From NCBI GenBank assembly GCA_029948255.1, contig JALIZF010001676.1, positions 437,001 to 501,000 on the forward strand: 64,000 bases of DNA, read 5' to 3'. Position 1 is the first letter of the stretch, and every line of letters starts with the position of its first letter. Both the position numbers and the translations under genes were made by a program. This DNA comes from Telmatactis stephensoni. Lineage: Eukaryota; Cnidaria; Anthozoa; Actiniaria; Isophelliidae. The notes beneath the pieces were generated by a model, which ran no database searches, was not told the DNA's origin, and was given only the letters and a program-made list of their open reading frames with translations. This document shows positions 36,363 to 47,972 of the stretch, piece by piece.

Positions 36363-39300
36363 TTAGTCCCGTACAAGAGGGTTTTGTTTGAGTTGAAGGA
36401 AGATTGAACGCATGCGAGAGACATCTTTGTTACTTTTTGTTCCTTTGGGATTAAAATCACATGCACGGCAGACTTTCTCCCACTCATGGCCAGGTGCCGA
36501 TGGGTCATCTCGTTCTGTAACAAATTCTTCCTCATCAGCCCTAAAAATGAAAAATCAAGATTTACAGTGTTCTATCAAGGATAGATTCAGGGGAGTTGAT
36601 TGGATGGCTAGCCACCCCAAACTCTTTTTGTTTTTCAATTTTGCTGTAAAATTAATTAATGACCTTTTTCAAGAAAAGCAATATTTAGATCATCGTGATC
36701 ATAAATATATACAAGCATTAAAACCATACCTCTCATAACAAGAGATAGGATGGCAGTTATCACTTGTACGAGTTTGATATTGCACCACAGTTATTACCAC
36801 AAGTTCACTAACTAAGCCTGTAGTGACTTTAAAGTTTGATGCACTATTCTTGGTTTACACTGACGTTATCATAAAAGTTTAGAATATTTTTGAATAAAAT
36901 GTCTTGCATCAAAAAAAGCAGTTGAAGGTTTGTATCTATACGAAATTTTTAGTCATAAGAATATTTTGATGATGAGATACGAGCGATCAAATATCTTCAC
37001 TGTTTGGTGTCAAATGTATGGGTCTGCCATCATGGTGCACAACCTTTGTACACCAACATGGCGGACAGTAACACGAAGGACCAAAATCACATTCGTGTTT
37101 TCTATGCAAATATTCACCAAAACAAACTTATTTATCACTTAAACAAAGTTAAAGTCGTAGGATTTGAATCACATTTGCCTGTATTTCTGCATCTTTATGA
37201 TATACGTGACAGTGTTGCGTGACAGAAATTGACTCACAATAAATCAAAAATCATTCATCAAAAGAACTCAGTTTTTTGTGTGAGGACTTTTCTTAATGAT
37301 ATAAATAAAATATCTAGGAAACAGTTTTGTGTGATGAATAGTTTAGATTTTAGCTTTTCGATGATGTCACATGCAACCCAAGAATTGAATCATCAAAGTA
37401 GACACCCTGATAAGCTGACAGTTAAAGGCATCAGCATTAAAGTACAATCGCAATTTGTAGGGATTCTGTTTAAGAAGAAGTTGACATACCTATTACTTGA
37501 TTGTGTTTTTCCCAATTGTTCATTTCTTCTATCATACCAGTCATTTAGTTCTTTCTTAGCCTGTTCTCTCCATTCTTCTATTGCATCTCTTTCTTCTTCA
37601 TCCATTTTTTCGAGGAGTTCCCTTTTCTCTTCTCTCCATTTCCTAAAGAAAAGAAAGTAATCACATTCATGACAGATGTCCCTTACCAGAAAGAACAAGT
37701 ACTGTATGCATTAGAAGCAGTATCTAAGGGCCTCCATAGATAATGGCATGGCTATCAATAGTTGTAGTTATTGATTATTATTAGTTAATGACTAATCCAG
37801 TGGGATATAGCAGCTGTTGATAACAAACTGGGCTTATTTTGAATTTGAGAATAAAGTGATTTTACAGTAATTTGATGTTTTAGTTATCGACCACAACTAT
37901 TTCCCTAGTCTTTGGTGGTCCTAACAAGCATAGGAGAGTGGCTGACATAAAAAAGTACAGAAGTTTGCTGAAAGTTTCTCATTGTAATTTGCCCTTTGCT
38001 AGAAATTTTACGTTTGCCCTTCCTTATAAAGAATGACAAATTGTTTACTGACAGTATAAAGTTACAGCAAATACCCTTTTTATACAAATCTTCATTCTAC
38101 TTGTCATCCCAACACTATATGTATTTAGTACAACAATGATAGAAAGGGTGAGAGCTTCAGTACATCACTTACTTCACTGACTCGGGTTCTTCTCTCATCA
38201 TAGATAATGGAGTAGGTTGTTGTGCTGCAGAGGTATCACTCTAAATAACAAAGAACACCAATAACACTATTAGGATTTGTTTCTCAAGGTGCTCTCCTGT
38301 TAAATCTTTATAATAACAAAACCTCCTGTTTATTCCTACAGTGAAAGATAAAGTAACCTTATCATGGACAATGAAGACAGGGGGAGCTGAAGTCCCCCAC
38401 TTTTCATGATACATGTATTTTTATCAGGAATACAGTTAAAAGGCTTTATCACAACCAAATTTATATTATCAAGGACTTAGCCCTGCACTAAATTAAAACT
38501 GCTCCACTGCCCCAGCTTATTTCATGTCAACTTTGAGAGTAACAAATGTGCTAAACTTTGGTAAGGGTGTGTCCTTTAGCCCCTCTTTCAATAACAGCTC
38601 TGTTTTAATGGTATTTGCAGCTAAAACAAGTATGCAAGATCCCTGGTGATCAGTAGGCCAAGCACTAACCAACCAAACCACACTTTCAGTTGAGCAAACC
38701 AAAAGATTGATGCATAAGAGGGATGACTTCAATGAGTTAACCTTGCAGATTATCTCAATTCTATGACAGAATTTAATGTCAAATGTAGGATTAATCTGTA
38801 CTGTATTTGGTCCTGAGGAAAATGATTAACACCCATTAATTTAGCTTTTACTTACTTCACCAAATCCATTGACAACCGGTTCGCTACTTCCTCCTAACAA
38901 ATCAAAATTATCACCCTAAAAAGTAAATGAATTAGTTATATTCTCTGTCAAAATAAAGGGAACCTACTGAAGTACACTGATTGCTGTCCATTTATAAGAT
39001 AGTTGGTGTACAAAATGTACTGGTAATTTACATGTCTGCAAGCATTAAAACCATACCTCTCATAACAAGAGATAGGATGGCAGTTATCACTTGTACGAGT
39101 TTGATATCGCACCAATGGGGTAACAACAAGTTCATGAAGAGAGCCTGAAGTATTTGAGGATTTTGGTGCATCTGTAATTTTATTATAATCTCAAACATTT
39201 ATGACAAAAAAATGTGAAAATAAATGAATGGAGAAAATGAATAGAAGATTTATTTAGTGTAAAATATGTGAAAAATAAATGATAACTCTATCTAATTGAG

Positions 39301-40166
39301 TAATTAATTGGATTTGATTGACACTCTTTAGAGAACTAATGGAATCAATGATCAATGAAGGTGAATGTGAACAGAAAAATTATATGATCTACTGAATAAT
39401 CTTGTACAAATATTTCCAGCCAAAGGAATGTAATATTAGAAGTTTTATGCTCTGGATGTGAATAAGGAAATATCATCTGATAATCTGAATATTCTTGTAA
39501 TTTCATGAAGAACCAATAATGCAAATGCAATTGAATGAAATGAGAATGTTATTTTATTTATGAGAAATATTTTAGTAAGTTACTAGGGTCTTGCAAATTG
39601 ATAAGTTAGTGAAACAAATTATTAGTCTAGGGAGGGGTACAAGGAAAAGATAACTTATTTACAAAGCACAGTTTTTGAAAAGGAAAGATGTAGAGCTAAT
39701 TCATAAATGAAAAGTCGTAGTTACAGCAGTGACCAAAGCGAAGTTAACCTCCCCCACGCCTATTCGAAACACAAGCTGCCTATCTACTACGAGTACAATT
39801 TGACATTAACTTTCCGATCTCGGTTAGTAATTTTGAAAGTCGAAATTCTAAACATCATTCAACTCAAATAGTTCTCTTAAATATGGGAACTTTTGATGAT
39901 TCTTAAAAACCTATCCACTTTCAAGCTGCCACGCTGTCAAAGAGATCAAATACTCGACGTATGCCGACTACTTCCAAGTCACCGGTCACAAAGCACCTCA
40001 ATTTTACTTTGCATTTTTCCCATTTTCTCACCTCATCAGCATTATCGCCGCCCTCTAAGTCTTCTCCTAGTTCTGCTAGGTCGTTTTGTTCTCGAGCTAA
40101 GAATTCGGCAGCAGGGTCTTCTGCCGTTTCTTCGTTGTAAGATGAGTCACCAAGAAGGTCAGCCAT
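36363..40166 (-). CDS. CLTA: Clathrin light chain
   Basis: Constitutive exons: 40166-40032, 38915-38856, 38240-38173, 37642-37490, 36540-36363, all phase-matched, giving about 197 residues (vertebrate non-neuronal forms about 210). The N-terminus has the conserved EDPAAEFLAREQNDLAELGE, matching the EEDPAAAFLA region of vertebrate light chains. The middle has EPESVKKWREEKRELLEK and a coiled-coil stretch (EEWREQAKKELNDWYDRRNE) that binds the clathrin heavy chain. The C-terminus is HEWEKVCRACDFNPKGTKSN, then DVSRMRSIFLQLKQNPLV. The protein regulates clathrin lattice assembly and actin coupling in endocytosis. The gene symbol is used loosely: CLTA and CLTB arose by vertebrate duplication, so this is the single pre-duplication ortholog. 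A candidate cassette exon lies at 36843-36730 and a near copy at 39171-39057. The gene is head to head with DNAJC19. Confidence 0.94.
36730..36843 (-). CDS. Candidate alternative cassette exon of clathrin light chain
   Basis: A 114-base open segment between AG at 36845-36844 and the donor GTATGG at 36729. It starts and ends in phase 2, exactly as needed to fit between exons 37642-37490 and 36540-36363, so inclusion would add 38 residues without frameshift. The translation begins SASNFKVTTGLVSELVV and ends NCHPISCYER. This is the same position at which vertebrate light chains receive their neuron-specific insert, and HPISCYE is loosely similar to HPCYSLE of that insert. Function and use are inferred; no expression evidence is available here. 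Confidence 0.55.
39057..39171 (-). pseudogene. Duplicate copy of the clathrin light chain cassette exon, frame-breaking
   Basis: The 3' half of this segment and the following intron bases match 36717-36781 almost exactly over about 65 bases; the 5' half is more diverged. It is bounded by AG and a GTATGG donor. It is 115 bases long and sits between phase-0 exons (40166-40032 and 38915-38856), so inclusion shifts the frame and meets TGA at once in the next exon. It is either a dead copy or a poison exon. Confidence 0.55.
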
Positions 40167-40668
40167 GTTGGATTCGAGGGAGCGCGACACAACGAGAGAC
40201 TGCTAAGGTCCCGGATGATAGAACGGAAGTGGTACCAAATGCGTCAGCGGTTGATCAGTTGATACGAACGTCAGCTTGGACTATTTTTAGCACACTTTCA
40301 TCACATTTATTCTATAATCTAATGTTAACAAATTATTTATTCTAATGATACAAAGTTTATTTGGATTCGCTTTATATTTTACAAAAGGAAAATTCAAAAT
40401 ACCCAAAGCTTCCGTATGGTTTGTTAATAAAAATGTTTAACTTAGTTGGAATTCTTTACAGAAGAATTCTTACAATAAATTAGATTTATTATGAATTGTG
40501 TTTTTCTTCTAAAAATTGTAACTTTTTAGCTGATATAAACATTTTTATTCCTCACAATTTTACTGGAAAACTTTAAACTTCCGGTTAGTTGCTTTATGGG
40601 TATTTGAGTGACGCATTGCAGTCTGGGAAATATTGCGTCACTTCCTTCAAAACGCACGAGAAATAATC
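40167..40668. promoter_or_regulatory. Shared promoter region of clathrin light chain and DNAJC19
   Basis: About 500 bases lie between the two divergent start codons. ETS-type core words occur near each end: ACGGAAGTG near 40223 on the clathrin side and ACTTCCGGTT near 40567 on the DNAJC19 side. A TGACGCATT/ATTGCGTCA inverted pair lies at about 40609-40640. Bidirectional activity is inferred. Confidence 0.45.
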
Positions 40669-42133
40669 ATGGTGAGTGAGGCTTCCAAACTTTGTCTTTT
40701 TTGTGCCTTTTTTGTCGTTAATCTGGATCTATTTTTTCTTAATAGACGTCGCTAATATTAGCTGGGCTTGGAGTAGCTGGAGCTGCAATAGCTGGTAAGA
40801 AAAGTGTCATAATCTTTAGTATTTTGTGATGTAATCTTGACGACCATTTGCCATGCTTCATGTTCGCGTGTGTCAGAGGGGATATAGTAGTTTTGATCTT
40901 TTTGCAGGCCGCTTTGCAGTTCAAGCATTAAAAAGAATCGACGTTAATACTATTCCTAAAGTTATACCAAAAATACCAGTGAGTATTCTACAGTGATGGT
41001 GTTGTACACGTTACAATATTGCAATTAGAAACAGATCATGTGCCTTACAGTGTAAATTTTATTTTTGATATTTTCAGACATTTTCACATTATTATCGTGG
41101 TGGATTTGATCAAAAAATGACAAAACGAGAAGCTGCCCTCATTCTTGGAATAAGGTATTTATGTGACAACTTCATGCCAAATCCCCTGGGTACCCCCCCC
41201 CCCCCCCCTCCCCTCTGTTCTACTTCTGGAACTTTGTGATGTGCAACTGTTGCAGGAGTGGATACACTGTGTAAGTGCTGATGCTTAACTTCAGAATATC
41301 GGCCACTTTTTTGAATAATAATAGAAGCTTTTGTATTCTTGCATTGTTTTCAAAGAGTTCTGCTCTAGAATACAATGGTGGACAAGTATTCTGAAGTTAC
41401 TCCAAGTGCTGATTGCATACATGACAAGAAAATTTTAACAATGTTTCCAGGAAAATTGTTCAGTGTTGCATATATTAAAATCCAACAAATGTGAAAGTTT
41501 AACCATTTGTAGGGTAGGTGTACATTGTACAGTAATTACATCCTCAATAATCCTGGGGTATTTTTCTGTCTCATTTCTCACTCCCAGGAAAGGTACCCCA
41601 TTGATAGAAAAGTATTTTTAATTAGAACTTGTTGTGGAGGTTAATGTTTATTACATATGGCTGGATGGTAATTGCTGTAACAGCACATTTATTTAATCTT
41701 CTGCAATTATTCATCTCAAAATGGCAATGTAACAATTTTATATATTTTGGCATATATAGTCTCTTAAATTCTTTTATCTTATTGTTTCAGTCCATCAGCC
41801 AATAGAATAAAAATGCGAGAAGCACATAGGAGAATAATGTTAATAAATCACCCAGACAGAGGTATGATTTTTATGTAATAATCAACAAAAATTAACATGT
41901 GAGTTGAGCGATGTATGCACTATTTAGTACTATTTATGTTCCACACTTTTAGTGTCTGAACTCTATTTTTGACTCCAAAGTAGCTTTCATTTATCTTGAC
42001 AATGCAGTGTACACAAGTTAACATATTTAAAAATGCATGATAATATCTCCTTATTCTTCTCTTTTTAGGAGGATCCCCTTACTTGGCCGCAAAGATAAAT
42101 GAAGCTAAAGATTTATTGGAAAGCTCAAAATAA
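40669..42133 (+). CDS. DNAJC19: Mitochondrial import inner membrane translocase subunit TIM14
   Basis: Six exons: 40669-40671 (ATG only), 40746-40794, 40908-40978, 41078-41154, 41791-41861, 42069-42133, giving about 111 residues (human 116). The protein has one N-terminal membrane segment ([20 protein letters not shown]), the linker [20 protein letters not shown], which is nearly identical to vertebrate TIM14, and a J domain with the His-Pro-Asp motif in [20 protein letters not shown]. In the PAM motor it stimulates mtHsp70 ATPase at the TIM23 channel on the matrix side. All introns are GT-AG and phases match. The start is set by the single-codon exon, whose ATG is followed at once by GTGAGT. 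Confidence 0.95.
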
Positions 42134-43777
42134 CTGGAAATTGTAATCATAATTTTATTGTACATATGTATTCTAAAACTTTGATAATAGTTCTGAATTA
42201 ATTTAGAGTATGCAGGGTTGTAAGATGAAGTGATTTGAGATGACTTTTTGTAAGTGAAATTATTTCTAAATCACTTCAAAATAAAAGCCATCTTTTACAA
42301 AACTACTGAAAATTTCACAAGATTCCTCAAAATTCAGCATTTTCCTACATGGCTTTTTCATAGCAAGAATTTGGGCTTCCTGTAGTATCCAAAATTGATC
42401 TAAAAATGTCCAATTTGGATTACGTATGATGAAAGGTACTGATCATCTGCTAGTTAACACACTCTTGTTTCACTGGGACACTGTAAAGCATTTCTAAGGA
42501 TATCCTCCAGAGTGAAAAGTGCCTGTCGTGAGATAACTTTACCATGAATTTCTTGAATACAACTATTGTGCTCTTATTGCACTAATGCCTGATAAAATTG
42601 CAGATATACATGAAATATTGTGAAATTTCCACTTAAAGTTATGAAAAAATCAAAGTTACCATTCTGATAATTCCTGCCTGACAACTAAATCATATCACAT
42701 CCAAATCAAAATTAATTTCTGAGGTCATAGCCTGTATACACTGTCTACTACCACTGTCTACTCTCACATTCAGGAAGATACTGGAAAGTGTGAGGAAGAT
42801 GCATTGCTGCAATTAGTTAAGTAGACACCTCAATGATTGTGGAGTTTGTAAAACTGCAACACCTAGACATACATTGTAGCAGTAGAATATTAAGTCCTGC
42901 ATCACTGGAAAATACTGTATACAAGCTTATAGCAGCTGGAGCATATACAAGACAAAGTAAGCTTTCTTGGTCTTGTGTGGTAGAGATAAAATCGTTTCAG
43001 CATATATCTAGATCTATCTAGATTATCACTGCCTTGAACTTGGCTGCATTCTATCTCATCTATCAAATCCCTGCTTGTCTTTTGCAGGTCTTAGGGAAAT
43101 TTATATTGTTAATTGTTGTATATTGAATTTTAAAACCACCAAGACATCAATTGTGTGTGATTGTGTTTTTATTGTGAACCATGAATCTACCTAGAGTATA
43201 TTGTGCCCTTTAACTGTTACAATGTATAGACACCAGGATTTTATTTCATTTTTTTTTTCGTGTTGTCGTTGTTGTATCCTGAGCTGTTATAGTTCATACG
43301 TGTTGTTGTCACTGTTGTTGTTGTTGTATCCTGAGCTTTAATGTGTGTTCATAATTGTTGTTGTCATTGTTGTTGTTGTATCCTGAGCTGTAATATGTTC
43401 ATAACTGTTGTTGTTGTAGTTGTCGTTGAAATATTTATTACCGTTGTTGAAGTGTTTAGTACTGTGTATGCAAAGTGATCATTGTTCAGTAGAGGTGTTT
43501 AATAGCACTGGTGCATGCAATATTTAGTTGAGCCTAATTCTAATCAACTACTCAAACTACACATTCCAATTTTAACAACAGCAATCAAAATTTTTTTAAG
43601 TAATTCCATTGTTGAAATAAAGTACTATGCGCTGCAATGTTTCGTTCCTAATTCTAAAGCCACTGCCCATAATACACAGTGCAGTCCAGTTTGCCATCAG
43701 TCATCTAAAAAATCTTTGCAGCTTCCTTTAGAGAATAGTTATATAAGCATGAAATAACCAATAAATTCCTTTCTAGG
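42134..43777. other. Region between DNAJC19 and the MOV10 fusion gene (convergent 3' ends)
   Basis: About 1.6 kb of AT-rich sequence. It should contain both 3' UTRs. No gene is recognised. The only repeat of note is the GTT-rich tandem block at about 43255-43440. Confidence 0.5.
43255..43440. repeat. Tandem repeat of a GTTGTTGTATCCTGAGCT unit
   Basis: A unit of about 60 bases containing GTTGTTGTATCCTGAGCTG, a TAAT/TATAG stretch and GTTCATA is present about three times with indels in the GTT run. Confidence 0.8.
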
Positions 43778-46700
43778 CTACTCGTGTCTTGTCCATTCTG
43801 GACTCTCTTGCAACTCTTTCATGCTGATTTCGGATTCCTCTTCCATCATATCTGCTTCAAAAAGAAGCGGAAAAGGCAAAAAGTATGTTATTCATTAAAA
43901 CAAACAAAATCAATGCGAGACTTCATTGTTCTATACTCTAATAGATGCATAGATGACGTCAAAATGTGGCAAAAGCAAAGACGTAGGACACGAGATTTCA
44001 ACCAATAACGTCACGTGTAAGATTCACATCTAGACAAATCAGAGGGCGCGTAGTATGCCATTTATATGTATTATATAAAGATAAATTATATTCTGTTTTG
44101 TCACCCTCTTGTAGTTGTGAATGTAAAAAAGTGCAATGTTATTTAAAATCGAGTTTTCAAATCCGGGCTTTTGGAAAATGATTTGTTTTGGAATCGGGAC
44201 AAAAGTATTTTTAAATACTTTTTTGTTTGTTTTTTTTGTTTTGTTTTAAAAAACAAATCCCATTCCCTAGAAGATGAAATTGCGAATTTTAACTATGCAA
44301 TTTTCAGAGAATTTTTAATTTGGTTATAGAAATTGTCAATGCGTTCTAAAAGTCAGGGAGTTTTGGATTGGAAAAGTCTCGGGGAAATTCCATAATCCTT
44401 AACCGCTTAATTTCGTTGACTATGGAGTAGAAATTGTTGAGTCTAAGTTTGTGTTCAGTGAAAAGCCAGTGAAAAATGGGATTTGTTCAAGTAAAAGTCC
44501 GGGAATTTTTTATAAATGAAACGTTGCAAGCTTGAAAAAGTTTTTGGCTCTTTCTTGGTGTTGCAAGGCACGTGAGGCATGAAAACAATAAGAACTTTGA
44601 ACGAAACAATAGCCTGCAATACAAAGAACTCGAACTCGGAAAACAATACATCTTGCAACATTAAGAAAGACCCAAGTTTTCTTACTTTGTTCTGGAATTA
44701 GCCTCAGTTTTCTCATCAGCGATACAATGTCCATTCCACTTTCCCTTGCTGGCACCTTGATAAATCCATCGTTGTCACAACAGAACATCAAAAAACTGCA
44801 AACAATATCAGTTGTTTCACAAAGTTATTAATATTAATACATTTTGAATCTCTAACCTACTATTTGCTGGTATAGGGCCTTTGTATTCTTCTAGCAGCTC
44901 AACGCTCTTTCACAACTACTTTGGCAAGCGTAAAAGGATAGAAGAAAGGCTGGAGTACATATGTCTCACCTGTTCCAGTTGTCATCTTTAGCTAGCATTT
45001 CCACATTGCCAATCAAGATAAGCAGGGCCTGTGCGCGCGTAACTGCAACGTTGAATCTCTGCAATACAGTACAGTACAGTTAGATACATTCAACCTCATC
45101 AATTAGTTATGGAGCGCGTGTATTGATCGATAAAGAGGTTATGGCAGTCCGGTGAAAAGTGCGTGGAGGTTCAGGTTTACTATTTGATACCGAGTCAAAA
45201 TTACTGTATAGTGCAGATGTTTTGCCTAAGTATTCATATGTTGGCATACAATTAATGCAAAAACAGAAACATTTCATTTGAGACCGCATAATTCAGGATA
45301 AAGATTTTTGCAAGAACCTTCATATACACACTTACTTACCCCAGTATTATTTTTAAATAATACGATTAAAAAAACGTATTAGCGCCATTTTAGCCTTTTT
45401 AGCTGGTGCTATAGGGTGAGGAAAGAAGGGAAAGCAAAGGAAAGCAGTCAGTCATATGACTAACATCGTTGATTGGGAGTCGTGTATTTTCTGCCGTGAG
45501 AAAACTGGAAATGGTTAACTGAGCCATATTTTTGCGTACCTTTGGATTATCAAGAAATCCCAAGCCAAACTCCTTATCCATGTCCAAATACTCTCGTTTG
45601 GTACTGCGGACTGTGGAGACGATAATGATACGTCTTTCTTGGCCTTGGAATTCCTCCACACTACCAACCTTGATGTTTTTGTAGTTCTTCTTTTCCAACA
45701 TAGTTTGAATTTTTTGCACCTGTACATTTAAAATAAACTTGGAACTTTAGTGTGCCGGATATATCTGGTATTAGTCTGCCGAAGGTGCATGCAGCGGGCG
45801 AGTGCGTCATACAGTTTACTCAAATAGAGAAATGAAAGCGTCTTGCAAGAAATGACCAATACCATTCAGTGAGAAAGTCTTCCACATGAAAAACATTTTG
45901 AGAAATTTTCAGCACTTCGACGAAATATCTATAACTTTTTCCGCAACATTGCGTGCAATACATGCAGAAAAATTAAGTTGCTGATGTAGAGAAGCTAAGA
46001 GAATTCTTGTGAGACCAAAACTAGACTTTTGTATGATTTATCACTGGGGGCCTTATTGGCCTCGTTTTATAATTAATACATTTAAAGTGCAAGCGACAGG
46101 ACGCCGATTTCTATAAAATGTATTTCTTTAATATCTAGAAAAAATGTCCTGAAAATTTACTCATATTTGAAAAAATATTTAACACGTTTTTTTGCGTTCA
46201 AAAACGCGCACTTTGCAGTATTTTTTGTCCCGGAGGTCTGGGACCGAGTTAACATTTCGTGTGACGTCATATGGTGTACCGACAATCGAAAAACACTGTA
46301 GTTTTCCTTCCTTGTTTGGTAATATGTCAACTTTAAACCCAGAATTTTCTTGTGATTCGGACGATTCTTTCGAGTCCGAGTCTTCGCAAAGCTCCAGATC
46401 TAACACTGAACCAGAATCGTTTCATTCTGGGGAAGAAATTACGGTAGACATTGACGATGAACCGTACCAAGATGAACCACTGGCAAGTGATAGTGATCAA
46501 AGCCACAGCAGCGACGAAGAAGCTGATCAAGATGGGCTAACGCCGACTGTTTTAGAGGCTAGATACGAACGTCGTATAACAGTTCAAGAATGGTGAGTAA
46601 TATAGTCGTCAATGATCATGCATGTGCCTGAGATACTTACAGAACATCTAGTAACGGCGGCCGATGCATGTAGTACACGAGCAACAAGAAACTCTTCTGA

Positions 46701-47899
46701 TTCACTGTTCTTACTTCGAATCCAGGAGAAATAACTTTTTATAACAGATATTTCAAATTTTAAGAACAGTATTTTAGAGTAAAAAAAGCTTAAAACAAAT
46801 CTATTCCAAAACTTATGGCCGTATAAATCATGAAGTTTTCATTCACTCCTTCGTAGGTGCAAATGTCAACAATGTCAACATGAAAAACTAGAAAACGCTA
46901 TTGAATATCGCTGCTGTCACGAGATCACGAATGCAATTGGAAAACTTTTATTTGATGGATCAATAGACACTATCAGCTGTATAACAGAACATGAAGATTA
47001 TCCTGCATTGATCAATAAAACAGTACTTTTACAAGTTGCTCCTTTGTTGAGATACCGTCGACAGACCGGATCAAGCGAAAACGAGTATGTATTTTTATAT
47101 ACATAACTTTTACTTTAGCATTCAACGATCTTACACTATTTCCCTTTATGTTGTGACAGGTTTGTTCGAGCTATTGCCTATCGTTGGTTGATAAGATGGA
47201 TTTGTGGTTTCATGGGCTGGGACAATAGAAGACCCTTACCAGCTTGTGTTTATCACAGCATAAGAACAAAGTATCATTCTTATAATACTAAAGGTTATGC
47301 TGCTGCTCAGCCAGAATAAAAATTTATTGTGAATAGTGACATTTTTATCCATCATTCAAATTTCTATTGCACTTAATAACTTCTCAGTGTATATAGCAAG
47401 AAAAATCAAGATAACCAACTTATACTGACATTTGTATGTGTTACATTCTAAAATACAATCTTAAAATATTCCATGTGCAAACATATTATCATGGATTAAT
47501 CATGTGATATTTGTAAATACTTTATTTAGGGGGGCAATTATGAACACCACTTTACTAAACCCACTTCCAAACATTACTTGGGGTGTTAATGATTAATTGC
47601 ACTCAACCATTACTATTTTTTAGATTTCTTTTTTGTTTTGTTTTTTTCTTTTTTGCGGCTGCTTCTTTATTGCTTGATTTCTTCTTTTTTGCTGCTGCTT
47701 CTTTTTTCCTAGATTTCTTCTTTTTTGCTGCTTCTTCAGCCTGTTGCATTTTAGTCTGTTTGCTCACTGCAATTATAATACCAAAATTGACATGAGAGGC
47801 TAAATTCATTTTTTTGTAATGTTCAACTTTGTTATAAAAGAGGAACTCAATCCTCATTATAATCTATACCCCATGCTGTTAGAGCAGGCCACATCACTG

Positions 47900-47972
<73 letters not shown>

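Noticed and set aside
37229..37660. Plus-strand frame of 143 codons
   Set aside because: Antisense shadow of the clathrin light chain coiled-coil exon 37642-37490.
39893..40345. Plus-strand frame of 150 codons
   Set aside because: It is antisense to the first clathrin light chain exon and its promoter; no domain is seen.
46192..46323. N-terminal extension of the P2X7-ballast-like protein from the Met at 46192
   Set aside because: This stretch overlaps the terminal inverted repeat of the transposon and has no protein-like conservation; the Met at 46324 is preferred.
46324..47319. P2X receptor gene
   Set aside because: Only the ballast-type cysteine domain is present; there are no transmembrane helices and no extracellular ATP-binding domain.
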